Shown here piece after piece: positions 52,706 through 61,390 of a stretch of DNA of 64,000 nucleotides. A program made the position numbers and the translations under genes. Source of the stretch: Megasphaera vaginalis (ex Bordigoni et al. 2020) (GTDB lineage: Bacteria > Bacillota > Negativicutes > Veillonellales > Megasphaeraceae); the NCBI RefSeq assembly GCF_900240295.1, contig NZ_OEQB01000001.1, forward strand, positions 1 through 64,000. The letters run 5' to 3'. The notes beneath the pieces are model-generated. The model searched no databases, had not been told where the DNA came from, and saw only the letters and a program-made list of their open reading frames with translations. Within the stretch, counting starts at the first letter, position 1. Every line of letters begins with the position of its first letter.

Positions 52706-53173
52706 TTATTCGATTCCGAGATCGGTCAGCAATTTGCCGACATGTTCCTTGGCATTGACGCCGCGATATACAGCGGTAACGCGCCCCGTTTCATCAATAA
52801 TGAACGTCGAGCGGTCAATGCCGATATACGATCGCCCGTAGAGTTTCTTTTCCCGCAGCACATCATAACACTTGCAAAGGCTCTCGTCCGTATCGGATAA
52901 AAGCGTAAAGTGAAGGGCGAATTTTTTCTTGAAATTCACATGCTGCCGCACCGTATTACGACTGACGCCGAGAATTTCATAACCGGCCTGTACTAACTTG
53001 GCATATGCGGCATCAAATTGCTGCGCTTCCAAAGTACAGCCTGCCGTATTATCTTTCGGATAAAAATAAAGGATAACTTTTTTACCCAGAAAATCATGCA
53101 GCGAAACGGCTTTTCCCGCATCGCTCGTCACCGTAAAGTCCGGCGCCTGCGCACCGGCGATAATCTTTTCCAT
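52706..53173 (-). CDS. bcp: Thiol peroxidase of the BCP/PrxQ family
   Basis: A 155-residue peroxiredoxin that reduces hydrogen and organic peroxides. The peroxidatic Cys is in PKDNTAGCTLEAQQF. The resolving Cys commonly found five residues later is absent (Gln), so the enzyme may be of the one-Cys type or use one of the Cys in LCKCYDVL. The ATG at 53173 follows AAAGGAG by five bases. It lies downstream of the RseC-like gene, a fitting redox neighbour. Confidence 0.92.
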   Translation of the reverse strand: MEKIIAGAQAPDFTVTSDAGKAVSLHDFLGKKVILYFYPKDNTAGCTLEAQQFDAAYAKLVQAGYEILGVSRNTVRQHVNFKKKFALHFTLLSDTDESLCKCYDVLREKKLYGRSYIGIDRSTFIIDETGRVTAVYRGVNAKEHVGKLLTDLGIE

Positions 53174-53220
53174 AACCGCTCCTTTCCCGTGCATGCCGTC
53201 TGCTGCAAACAGCACGAAAG

Positions 53221-53640
53221 TTATTCGACGACACGGATGATTTCAATTTTTTCGCTTCCATCGGGTTTGACAACCTTATCATAGGTCTTGATCGCAACGA
53301 CGGCAACAGGAATACCTGCGCAGAAACCGGCAATCGCACCGCTTTGTCCATCGTAACCGAGATTTGCGCCGGCGAAATATCCGATAAACGTACACAGCAA
53401 TACCAAAAACAGGGGCAGGCCGAAGCAGAGAACGGCACCTGTCACCATATGATTATCGGGAATCGTATATTCGACATATTGCCCTTTCACCGCGCCGATC
53501 GTATTGACGGCGTCGATAACAACGTTATCCTGACACATGGAAGAACTGCACGGCGAATACAAATGATTCCGGTTCGTCTGCAATTTCGCCATCCCGTTCG
53601 GCAAAACTTCTTCAATCATGCCTGTATTTTTCTTTAACAT
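53221..53640 (-). CDS. RseC/MucC-family (SoxR-reducing system) membrane protein
   Basis: About 139 residues. A short N-terminal domain with a Cys-containing motif (YSPCSSSMCQ) precedes two membrane helices (AVLCFGLPLFLVLLCTFIGY and an Ala/Gly-rich second one), then a basic tail: the RseC layout. In other bacteria such proteins work with Rnf-type electron transport to keep regulators reduced. No rnf genes are in the window. The start at 53640 follows AAGGTGG by eight bases. Confidence 0.78.
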   Translation of the reverse strand: MLKKNTGMIEEVLPNGMAKLQTNRNHLYSPCSSSMCQDNVVIDAVNTIGAVKGQYVEYTIPDNHMVTGAVLCFGLPLFLVLLCTFIGYFAGANLGYDGQSGAIAGFCAGIPVAVVAIKTYDKVVKPDGSEKIEIIRVVE

Positions 53641-54009
53641 AAGCGTGACCACCTTATTGTCTCATGCATAATCAATACACTTTTTGTATTCTTTTTCTAT
53701 TATATCTCTCCTGCCACGTAAATTTCAACTGTCATTGCGAAAATCCGCCCCTTTTCCGCGACATCATCGACCTCCCTCAAGCCGCGTCGTTCTTGCCGCA
53801 GTCTCCCCATCGTTCCCGGCATCGCCGAAAAGAAACAACAAAAAAGACGAAAAAGCCGGCGCCGCTATTTTCCTTTTCAGTCAAATAACGCGTCTGCTTT
53901 TTCGTCCCTGCCGTAAGCGTCATACCGATGGCAATGCCTTTCAGTAAAAAGCGGTTGTAAAAACTGCCGTCATAACCGGCAAAACGGGTTTCGAAACGGC
54001 TTAAACTGC
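53641..54009. other. Non-coding region with hairpins
   Basis: No convincing gene in about 370 bases. An 11-bp inverted repeat (GACGAAAAAGC / GCTTTTTCGTC) with a loop of about 40 bases spans 53846-53905. A small hairpin (TGCCG/CGGCA) with GTTTTTA on the minus strand at 53961-53981 may terminate the SIMPL-domain gene. Confidence 0.4.
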
Positions 54010-54711
54010 TTATTTTACCTTAAAGACAACAGTAATATGCATTTCTTCCGTCTGATCGCCGTATTCAACCGATGATTGTGACGCCCCCAAAGCCGTATCC
54101 ACCTTGGCGGTCATCAGGCGCATAGGATAACGCGGATAGTCGGTGTTCAGCGAATCGACGCCCAGGACGCGGGTTCCCAGCGCCGCCGCCAACGCATCCG
54201 CTTTTTGCCGCGCGTTCTTGGCGGCTTCAATCAACAGATTCTGCCGCTGCGTTTCTTTGTCCTTATCATTGTAGTCGAGCTTGGCCAGGCGCACCGTATC
54301 AATGCCGGCGGCGGCAGCCTGATCGATGACCTTGGACGTCTTTGTCCGATCGTTAACCGTTACTTGCAACGTGTTGGACACGACGTAGGTTTTGCGATAC
54401 TGGTCGGTATCACCGATGCGTACATTGCGCTCATTGATGTGAAAATCCTTCGTGACAATATCGTTGTCAGGAATTTGCAACGTTGTCAGAGAGTTGCGGA
54501 AAGTACGGGAAACGCGATCATTTTCCGCCTTGGCCTCTGCCAGCGTATCCTTTTCCGTCTGCGCCGTCACCATGACGACGGCCTGCCTGGCCATATACGT
54601 TTCCTGCGCATATCCGTCAACTGTAATGGTACCGTAATCGGCGGCCAAAACAGCCGGTGCGGAACACGTCAGCATCAATGCTGCGGCGATTGCTGCAAAT
54701 TTTTTCTTCAT
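54010..54711 (-). CDS. Exported SIMPL-domain (DUF541) protein
   Basis: A 233-residue protein with a signal peptide (cleaved near VLAAD) and one SIMPL domain: ITVDGYAQETYMARQAVVMV at the start, TLQVTVNDRTK in the middle, and AAKNARQKADALAAALG before the C-terminal strand MHITVVFKVK. SIMPL proteins such as BP26/OMP28 form periplasmic ring-like channels; function is largely unknown. It follows the 54749-55324 gene by 37 bases on the same strand, so the two may be co-transcribed. Confidence 0.88.
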   Translation of the reverse strand: MKKKFAAIAAALMLTCSAPAVLAADYGTITVDGYAQETYMARQAVVMVTAQTEKDTLAEAKAENDRVSRTFRNSLTTLQIPDNDIVTKDFHINERNVRIGDTDQYRKTYVVSNTLQVTVNDRTKTSKVIDQAAAAGIDTVRLAKLDYNDKDKETQRQNLLIEAAKNARQKADALAAALGTRVLGVDSLNTDYPRYPMRLMTAKVDTALGASQSSVEYGDQTEEMHITVVFKVK

Positions 54712-54748
54712 ATCTTCTTACCTCCTTATTCGTCTGAACCGTTACGCG

Positions 54749-55324
54749 TTACGATAAACCCGTACCCAAAATAAGCAAGTACGGATCGCCGTCTCCCTTC
54801 ACCAATTCAACGTAAAGCGACTTGTCGCGAATCCAGCCGTCATCATCCAACAGGCCGTTGCCGGCCAGCCATTGCCCTGCCGTATTTTCATCCGGCAGCG
54901 GTCCTTCCGCCGTCAGGCGCAGAGAATAGGAAACGCGGTAAATGATCTTTACGTCTTTCGCGTTATCTGCGACAGGCAGAGGCTTCACGTCGAGATCGGC
55001 ATATTCATAAAGCTTTCCCGATTCATCGGGACTGCGGGACACGTATTGATCGAGCCAGGAGACGAACAATCGCTGTACCAGGACCGTATCGTCTTCGTTG
55101 ATCAACTCTTTATGGCTGCTGACGGGAACAAGCGCTTCCGTCGCGCCTGCTTCAGGCATACGGACAGTCTCGGCCCGGACAGACGGTGCCGGCTCAGCCG
55201 GTACCGTCGCCGGCGACAAGAGGCGATATATGCCGAAAACAAGCAGGACTGCTGCCAACAAAAGCGCAGCCGCAACGGCCAAAGGGCGTAAGCGGCGTTT
55301 TTTTCTCCTTTTACGCATAACCAT
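54749..55324 (-). CDS. Single-pass membrane protein of unknown function
   Basis: About 191 residues starting MVMRKRRKKRR, a strongly basic cytoplasmic tip followed by one membrane helix (LAVAAALLLAAVLLVFGIY), a Pro/Ala-rich linker and a soluble extracytoplasmic domain of about 130 residues. AAGGAGA lies seven bases upstream of the ATG at 55324; a longer frame lacks this support. The domain contains no recognisable motif (VQRLFVSWLDQYVSRSP, YRVSYSLRLTAEGP). It is next to the SIMPL-domain gene, so a joint envelope role is possible. Confidence 0.65.
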   Translation of the reverse strand: MVMRKRRKKRRLRPLAVAAALLLAAVLLVFGIYRLLSPATVPAEPAPSVRAETVRMPEAGATEALVPVSSHKELINEDDTVLVQRLFVSWLDQYVSRSPDESGKLYEYADLDVKPLPVADNAKDVKIIYRVSYSLRLTAEGPLPDENTAGQWLAGNGLLDDDGWIRDKSLYVELVKGDGDPYLLILGTGLS

Positions 55325-55691
55325 ATGAAGCTCTCCTTTCAAAAATACCGAATTAGAAAGAAAAGGATGTTTGTTGTAAAAAAATATCGGTTCCGTAAAA
55401 AACGATGACGTACTCAAATTATAACCGCTTGTCGAAAAATCTGTCAACAAAGAACGAAAAGATTGACAGCCCTTCATTACGCCGCCTCTTTTCAGCGGCT
55501 TCGCCAAAGACGCACAACCCCTATATCAGCCGGCGGCACCGTTGCGGCGAAACGAGTCGCCTTCACGCCGGCGTCAGTTACCGCTATCCGTATCGAAAGA
55601 TACCGTCTCTCTCCTATTTATGCAAAACGTTGGGATAACAACATACAATATCTGCGAATCCGGTTATACTTTTTTCAAAAGGAGGGATGCG
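55325..55691. other. Divergent intergenic region
   Basis: About 365 bases between the membrane-protein gene (minus) and the ferredoxin gene (plus). It must hold promoters for both; none was clear enough to mark. No gene recognised. Confidence 0.4.
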
Positions 55692-55910
55692 ATGATGTGG
55701 GAAGTGATCCCCAATTATTTTAAGGATGAAAAGCGGTGCATCCGCTGTGGCTGCTGCGTTACGATCTGCCCGGTAGACGCGATCAGGATGATGCCCGACG
55801 AGAAAGGCGTCGTCCGGCCTTCCTACGAAAAATACAAGTGCATTCGCTGCAATCGCTGCACCGATGCCTGCGAAATTTTTGAAAACTACATGCTCGGCGG
55901 CTCGGAATGA
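55692..55910 (+). CDS. Two-cluster 4Fe-4S ferredoxin
   Basis: A 72-residue ferredoxin-like protein with two complete cluster motifs, CIRCGCCVTICP and CIRCNRCTDAC. Short N- and C-terminal extensions (MMWEVIPNYFKDEKR, FENYMLGGSE) distinguish it from plain clostridial ferredoxins. AAAAGGAGGG lies five bases upstream of the ATG at 55692. It is a monocistronic gene closed by a strong bidirectional terminator. Likely an intracellular electron carrier or the small subunit of a redox complex encoded elsewhere. Confidence 0.88.
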   Translation: MMWEVIPNYFKDEKRCIRCGCCVTICPVDAIRMMPDEKGVVRPSYEKYKCIRCNRCTDACEIFENYMLGGSE

Positions 55911-55969
55911 TCCCGGCATGCGCGAAATCGGCTAAACGTGCTCGACAAGCAGCTCTCCTCATCAACAAC

Positions 55970-56003
55970 AAAGGGACTGTCCGTTACAACGGACAGTCCC
56001 TTT
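55970..56003. terminator. Bidirectional terminator
   Basis: A perfect 14-bp stem (AAAGGGACTGTCCG) with a six-base loop lies between the convergent ferredoxin and MATE genes. Confidence 0.85.
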
Positions 56004-56039
56004 GCCATCTTGGCGATAAATTGAGTCGACAGGCGACCG

Positions 56040-57374
56040 CTATCGTTTCACCGGCAACGACCGGCTGAAATAAAAATAACAACCTGTTGTAAAGAAACAG
56101 GCGGCAACCCAACAAATGGGACTTGCCGCGCAAATGCCGAAATAGCCCCATATCTGCGCCAAGATCAGTGCCGCCGCACCGCGCAGCACCAGTTCCAGAA
56201 CACTGCTGGCAAAGGGTACGACAGATATTCCCATACCCTGTAACGTATTGCGATAGACGAAGATTTGCCCTAAAAAAACATAGCAAGGAACGGACATGTG
56301 CAGGTAAAGTGACGCCTGGTCCAGGAGAAAATCGTTTGTTTCCGTAAGAAAAAGACTGATCAGTTCACGGCCGAAAAGATACATGGCCAGCGCCGAAACG
56401 GCGCAAAGACAGAACAGGAGCAGCGAACACTGCCGCACGCCCTGACGAATGCGGTCATATTTTTGAGCGCCGTAATTCTGTGCCGTAAAGACGGCAATGG
56501 CAATGCCGAAAGAAATCATCGGCTGCATGGCCAGCTGCTCAATACGCGTCGCCGAGATGAACGCCGCAATCGTTTCGGCGCCAAAGGTATTGCACACGGA
56601 TTGAACGACGATAATCCCTAATGAAATGATCGTAAATTGTGCCGCCATCGGCATGCCGATGCGCAAATGGAGCCAGGCAAACTCCCTGTCCAAGCGCCAG
56701 TCCTCCCGTTTGAGTCTGAGCAGGGGAAACCGTTTCTTAATGTACAGAAAGCATAAAACTGCCGATATGCCCTGCGCCACGACGAGGGCGACCGCCGATC
56801 CCGGCACCCCCCAACGGAAGTGCTGAATGAAAACCAGCGCCAAAACCACATTGAGGATTGAAGAGACGATCAGAAAATACAGCGGCGTCCTACTGTCGCC
56901 GAGGGCTCTGCAAATGCAGGAAAGCAGATTGTAGAGCATCATGACGAGAAGCCCCTGCGCGATGATCGAAATATAATGAAAAGCGTCGTCATAAAGCATA
57001 GAGGAAACATTCATCAGCGACAAAATCTGCGGCAGCAGAAAATGGGCCGCCACGATGAGGATACCGATGAGCAGAAACGACAAACTCGCCGAAGTTGCGA
57101 CAGACCGGCGAACACCGTCATAATCGCCGGCGCCGAAACGCTGTGCCGTCACAACGGTAAAGCCCGAGGCCAGACCGATCGTCATCCCGAGCAGCGCCAT
57201 AAAGATCGGCGCCGTAGAACCGACAGCGGCCAAAGCGTTAACGCCAATAACCCTGCCGACAATGATAACATCGGCAATATTATAAAACTGTTGAAAAACA
57301 TTTCCTATCAAAAGAGGGACCGTAAACGCCACAATCAGTTTCAGCGGATTCCCTTCCGTCATACTGCGAACCAT
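56040..57374 (-). CDS. MATE-family exporter (second copy)
   Basis: A 444-residue transporter with twelve predicted helices. The first half begins MTEGNPLKLIVAFTVPLLIGNVFQQFYNIAD, typical of the DinF/NorM-like clostridial branch, and ALGDSRTPLYFLIVSSILNVVLA marks the end of it. AAGGAG precedes the start. It is not obviously co-transcribed with neighbours. It is a different MATE branch from the 50741-52069 gene, and no transcriptional regulator is adjacent. Confidence 0.92.
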   Translation of the reverse strand: MVRSMTEGNPLKLIVAFTVPLLIGNVFQQFYNIADVIIVGRVIGVNALAAVGSTAPIFMALLGMTIGLASGFTVVTAQRFGAGDYDGVRRSVATSASLSFLLIGILIVAAHFLLPQILSLMNVSSMLYDDAFHYISIIAQGLLVMMLYNLLSCICRALGDSRTPLYFLIVSSILNVVLALVFIQHFRWGVPGSAVALVVAQGISAVLCFLYIKKRFPLLRLKREDWRLDREFAWLHLRIGMPMAAQFTIISLGIIVVQSVCNTFGAETIAAFISATRIEQLAMQPMISFGIAIAVFTAQNYGAQKYDRIRQGVRQCSLLLFCLCAVSALAMYLFGRELISLFLTETNDFLLDQASLYLHMSVPCYVFLGQIFVYRNTLQGMGISVVPFASSVLELVLRGAAALILAQIWGYFGICAASPICWVAACFFTTGCYFYFSRSLPVKR

Positions 57375-57494
57375 ATACTCTCCTTACTTCCGTCGTATTT
57401 TTAATTTCTTTTTAATCGAATGCAATAACAAAAAGGTCGTATTTTAATCTTGTTCTCATCTCGCTGTCGTACAATGGAGCTAAGAGGTGATACG

Positions 57495-58010
57495 ATGACA
57501 GTACCATATAAGCACAAGAACAAGCGATACGGCCGGCCTATATGCCGTGTCCAATTCATGACGCTCTGCACGGACAGAAAACGGCCCATTTTGGGGTCGA
57601 TCGTCCATGACGGCGAAAAAAATGTTTGGTTGCCTTCCGTCTGGGGCACTGCGGCGACAAAGGCGTTGACAAGTTTGCAGCAGTATAACCGCACTATATT
57701 GATAGAAGACTTTGTCGTCATGCCCAATCATATCCATCTGCTTCTGGTGTACAAAACCTATCGTTCCAATCTGAGCGACTGGTTCGCCTTTTATTGCAAG
57801 CGATATATATTGCATGCCATGAAGCGATTCCGTTTTTCCGATATGGCCGTGTGGGAAAAGAACTATGAAGCGTCCTATTTACATTCCGAAGTGATCCATT
57901 CCGTATTCCAGCAAAATATTGAAGAGCACGTTTCGCGCTGGCATTACGACGCCTATTATACGCCGACGCCGGCCAATCCCAACACCTTCATAGAGAAGAC
58001 AAAAAACTGA
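57495..58010 (+). CDS. REP-associated tyrosine transposase (RAYT, Y1 family)
   Basis: A 171-residue protein of the IS200-related Y1 transposase group. The HUH metal motif is MPNHIHLLL, and the family signatures CRVQFMTLCTDRKRP and WHYDAYYTP are present; the catalytic Tyr should lie in the region after the HUH motif. RAYTs are domesticated single-copy transposases that bind palindromic REP elements scattered in the chromosome. No transposon ends or target duplication were seen around it, consistent with a resident gene. GAGGTG lies five bases before the ATG at 57495. Its 3' end overlaps the convergent recO by 23 bases. Confidence 0.88.
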   Translation: MTVPYKHKNKRYGRPICRVQFMTLCTDRKRPILGSIVHDGEKNVWLPSVWGTAATKALTSLQQYNRTILIEDFVVMPNHIHLLLVYKTYRSNLSDWFAFYCKRYILHAMKRFRFSDMAVWEKNYEASYLHSEVIHSVFQQNIEEHVSRWHYDAYYTPTPANPNTFIEKTKN

Positions 58011-58734
58011 TGCTCTTTAACCGCCGTTCACTGCACTGACTGACGTACGCATACAGCAGGTCTTCCAACAGCGCCAGCCCCTTGGCGCTAAAACGGACAG
58101 TCTCCCGGCGGTCCCAATCATATTCCAGCACGCGCCGCCAAAAAGCGCGAAAAGCCGGCGTGAGGCGTTCTTCGCGCCATTCCGCTCCGGCGTCTTCATC
58201 ACTTAAAATCGTTTCCCCCGCTCCGGCAGCCCCTGTCCGATAAAGGCGAACCGTTGCCGGATCAGGGGCGAAGCCGGTCAAAGAAAGCAACTGCCAACCG
58301 GCAATGATCGTCACAATACGGCAGTCCTTCACACATACGGCGTCTGCATACTGCGAAAGCAGCCGATACAGCGCAGGATCCGCTTCCTGCGGCGGAACCA
58401 GGGCCAAAAACAGTTCCGTAAAAATTTGACTGTAAACGTATTCGTTCCACGTCAGATTCTGCAAATACCGATTTACGGCACATTCATATTCGCTCAATAT
58501 GCGCACATTTCCCTGCCGATAGATCTCAAAGGAAATTTTGCTGAACGGAAGCGGCGCCGCCGGCATTCCCTTCCGAACGCCGCGCCCCTTCTCAGTTAAC
58601 ACCCGGAGCAATCCTTCCTGCACCGTATAAATTTCCAGAAAGAGCTGCTTTGCCGCCTGTTTGTGCACGCGCAGGACGATTCCGTCACAGCGGGACGGCA
58701 ATCCCGGCGGCGCACCGCTCTTATGTTTCGCCAT
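57988..58734 (-). CDS. recO: DNA recombination and repair protein RecO
   Basis: About 248 residues from the ATG at 58734, which follows AAGGGGAG by four bases and overlaps the corC-like gene by 14. An N-terminal OB-fold (GIVLRVHKQAAKQLFLEIYT, LLRVLTEKGRGVRKGM) precedes the alpha-helical domain. RecO anneals SSB-coated single strands and loads RecA with RecR. The Cys-rich zinc site seen in some RecO proteins is not present. The last 23 bases overlap the convergent RAYT gene. Synteny era-corC-recO supports the call. Confidence 0.85.
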   Translation of the reverse strand: MAKHKSGAPPGLPSRCDGIVLRVHKQAAKQLFLEIYTVQEGLLRVLTEKGRGVRKGMPAAPLPFSKISFEIYRQGNVRILSEYECAVNRYLQNLTWNEYVYSQIFTELFLALVPPQEADPALYRLLSQYADAVCVKDCRIVTIIAGWQLLSLTGFAPDPATVRLYRTGAAGAGETILSDEDAGAEWREERLTPAFRAFWRRVLEYDWDRRETVRFSAKGLALLEDLLYAYVSQCSERRLKSISFLSSL

Positions 58735-60070
58735 CGCGCTCCCCTTCTTCGTCCTTTGCCAATTCCCCGTTCTCCGCCAACGGCACAGCCTTGAGGCGGG
58801 ATATGCGGAACCCCTGCGTTTCCAGGACTGTAAACCGGTAAAGGCCGATGCGAACTTCATCACGAATGGACGGCGCCTGGCCGAGAAGATTGAAAACGTA
58901 ACCGCCGATCGTGTCCGTATCGACGTCGTCTTCCACGGGAATGCGCAAAAGCTCTTCCACATCGTCGAGCAGTACGGTTCCGTCAAATTCATAGCCGCCG
59001 TCTGGCAACGGCTGTATTTCTTCTTTTTCTGCCGTATGTTCGTTGCGAATATTGCCGACAAGTTCTTCCAGAATATCTTCCAGGCCGATGAGCCCTACCG
59101 TACTGCCGTATTCATCAACGACGATGGCCAAATATGTCCGTTGCGCCCGCATCAGCTGCAACAATTTCGACACTTCCATGATTTCGGGAATCATCAGGAT
59201 AGGCCGGTTGATGAGCCGCAGATTGCCGCGCCGATGGATGTATAAATCCAGAAAGTCCTTGATATGTACCAAGCCGATAATATGGTCCTTATCATCTTCA
59301 CAAAGAGGATAACGGGTATGGCGGGACTGGCGGATCGTATTCAGATTCTGATTCATGTGATTGCCGACAGTGAGACAGACGATATCCTGCCGGGGCACCA
59401 TAATTTCTTTAGCCAACAAATCGGCGAATTCAAAGACATTATCGATCAATTCGCTTTCGATTTTATCTATCTTCCCGCCCTTATGACTGGCCGTCACCAG
59501 CATGCGTATCTCGTCTTCCGAGTGAGACATGTCGATCTCGTTGGTCATGTCGAGTCCCTGACGGCGCAGGATAAACTGCCCGACTTTGCTGCCGGCCTTG
59601 ATGAAGGGAGAGAACAGATTGCTGCAGCCGTGCAGCACGGGACCGACAATGCGCAGCACCTGTTCAGGCCGCTGCAGCCCGACAGATTTGGGAATCAGTT
59701 CCCCGAAAACCCAAAGAACGGCACAAACTGCCAGCAACAGACAGACCTCCATGCCGGCAATCAGCCATATATTGCCGATGAACACCTGCAACCGATCGTA
59801 CGAATCGCGAAAAAGCTGCAAAAAAACGACGCCGGCGGCAATGCCGGAAAAAACCATGCCGATTTGCGCCATGCCGAGAAAAACCGTCGGTTCGTCATAG
59901 AGCTTGAGCATTTTCCGTGCCGATTCATCGCCTTCGCGAATCAGATCTTCAATATATTCACGGCGCAACTGGGCAAAAGAAAATTTTCCTGCTACGCAGA
60001 ACGCATTGACGACGATGCAAAGAAACAAGAGGGCGACATAGTATAATCCATCCTGAAGCGGTATCTCCAT
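58721..60070 (-). CDS. CNNM/CBS-domain membrane protein (CorC/HlyC family)
   Basis: A 449-residue protein: an N-terminal DUF21 (CNNM) domain with about four membrane helices and the motif FGELIPKSVGLQRPE, a CBS pair (about 215-340: EIMVPRQDIVCLTVG, VVDEYGSTVGLIGLEDILEELVG) and a C-terminal CorC_HlyC domain (DDVDTDTIGGYVFNLLGQAP). Relatives act in magnesium or other cation efflux; the name hemolysin is historical. Signal sensing by nucleotide binding to the CBS pair is likely. It follows era by 11 bases. Confidence 0.93.
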   Translation of the reverse strand: MEIPLQDGLYYVALLFLCIVVNAFCVAGKFSFAQLRREYIEDLIREGDESARKMLKLYDEPTVFLGMAQIGMVFSGIAAGVVFLQLFRDSYDRLQVFIGNIWLIAGMEVCLLLAVCAVLWVFGELIPKSVGLQRPEQVLRIVGPVLHGCSNLFSPFIKAGSKVGQFILRRQGLDMTNEIDMSHSEDEIRMLVTASHKGGKIDKIESELIDNVFEFADLLAKEIMVPRQDIVCLTVGNHMNQNLNTIRQSRHTRYPLCEDDKDHIIGLVHIKDFLDLYIHRRGNLRLINRPILMIPEIMEVSKLLQLMRAQRTYLAIVVDEYGSTVGLIGLEDILEELVGNIRNEHTAEKEEIQPLPDGGYEFDGTVLLDDVEELLRIPVEDDVDTDTIGGYVFNLLGQAPSIRDEVRIGLYRFTVLETQGFRISRLKAVPLAENGELAKDEEGERDGET

Positions 60071-60081
60071 GTAATATTCTC

Positions 60082-60975
60082 CTATTCGTTCTTATAGCCG
60101 AATTCGCTGAGAGCCGAGGCCTGGTTACGCCAGTCTGATCTGACCTTTACCCATATGTCCAAATAAACGGTATTGCCCAAAAGATGTTCGATCTCGCTGC
60201 GCGCCAAACGACCGACCTCTTTTAAAACTGCGCCGTTTTTCCCGATTACGATTCGTTTTTGTGATTCCCGTTCGACAAATACGGTCATGCGGATATAGAT
60301 TTTGCCGCCTCGCTCCTTCATTTCGTCAACATAGACGGCAATGGCGTGAGGTACTTCGTCCCGCGTTGCCAGGAGCAGCTTTTCTCTGACGATCTCGGCG
60401 ACCAGGAGGCGTTCCGGCTGATCGGTCATCATGTCATCAGGGAAATACTTCGGTCCCGACGGCAAAAGTTTACACAGTTCCGCAACCACGGTGTCGACAT
60501 TATCCCCCTGCAAGGCGGAAATGGGGATGATCTGCGCAAAATCATAGAGATTGGCATAGTCGGTGATTTCTTTCAGGATATCGCCTTTGGACAGCTTATC
60601 GATTTTATTGATCAGCAGAAAAACCGGCACGCCGGCTGCCGCAATTTTATCAAGAACAAACAGGTCTCCAGGTCCCCGCTTTTCATTGCCTGCAACGAGG
60701 AAGAGAACGGCGTCGATATCCTGCAGGGACTGATACGCCATTTCGTCCATAAATTTTCCGAGCTTATGCCTGGGCTTGTGAATCCCCGGCGTATCCAAAA
60801 AGACAATTTGGCAGGCATCGTCCGTATGGACGCAGAGGATGCGGTTTCGCGTCGTCTGCGCTTTATCGGAAACGATCGACACCTTCTGCTTGATAATGCG
60901 ATTGATCAGCGTTGATTTACCGACGTTCGGTCTGCCGACGACGGCTACAAATCCGGATTTAAACGATTCGTTCAT
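60082..60975 (-). CDS. era: GTPase Era
   Basis: A 297-residue GTPase acting in 16S rRNA 3'-end maturation. G1 is GRPNVGKSTLIN, G3 DTPGIHKPRHKLG, G4 NKIDKLSKGD, and the C-terminal KH domain contains VERESQKRIVIGKNGAVLKE. The ATG at 60975 follows AAAGGAG by five bases, and the longer frame is discarded because it runs into cdd. The order cdd-era is conserved in Firmicutes. Confidence 0.97.
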   Translation of the reverse strand: MNESFKSGFVAVVGRPNVGKSTLINRIIKQKVSIVSDKAQTTRNRILCVHTDDACQIVFLDTPGIHKPRHKLGKFMDEMAYQSLQDIDAVLFLVAGNEKRGPGDLFVLDKIAAAGVPVFLLINKIDKLSKGDILKEITDYANLYDFAQIIPISALQGDNVDTVVAELCKLLPSGPKYFPDDMMTDQPERLLVAEIVREKLLLATRDEVPHAIAVYVDEMKERGGKIYIRMTVFVERESQKRIVIGKNGAVLKEVGRLARSEIEHLLGNTVYLDIWVKVRSDWRNQASALSEFGYKNE

Positions 60976-60991
60976 ATAAGCTCCTTTACAG

Positions 60992-61390
60992 TTACAAGGC
61001 GGTACGATCAAAGGGAAGCGGCAAAAGTTCGGACAATGCCACAATGCGGGGCGGAGAATCCGGCGCAGTCAGAATCACATAGGGAATTTCAAATTCTTCC
61101 AGCACCTGCCGGCAAGCGCCGCACGGCGACGTATAGCCGCGACCGTCGCTGACAATGGCCAAAGCTTCAAAGCTGCGGCAACCTGAAGCGACAGCATGAA
61201 AAACGGCGTTCCGTTCAGCGCAGATACTGAGTCCGTAAGACGCGTTCTCCACATTGCACCCTGTATAAATAACGCCGTTGCTGCCGAGCAGAGCGGCGCC
61301 GACGGTAAAATGAGAATAAGGAACATAAGCGAATTCTCTGGCGGAACCTGCGGCGGCGATCAATTCCCGCACCGTTTCTTCACTAATCAT
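60992..61390 (-). CDS. cdd: Cytidine deaminase
   Basis: A 132-residue zinc enzyme converting cytidine and deoxycytidine to uridine forms in pyrimidine salvage. The zinc site is complete: CAERNAVFHA and PCGACRQVLEEF, with GCNVENASYG for substrate binding. It overlaps ybeY by four bases (ATGA). The diacylglycerol/undecaprenol kinase gene usually found between ybeY and cdd is absent here. Confidence 0.96.
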   Translation of the reverse strand: MISEETVRELIAAAGSAREFAYVPYSHFTVGAALLGSNGVIYTGCNVENASYGLSICAERNAVFHAVASGCRSFEALAIVSDGRGYTSPCGACRQVLEEFEIPYVILTAPDSPPRIVALSELLPLPFDRTAL

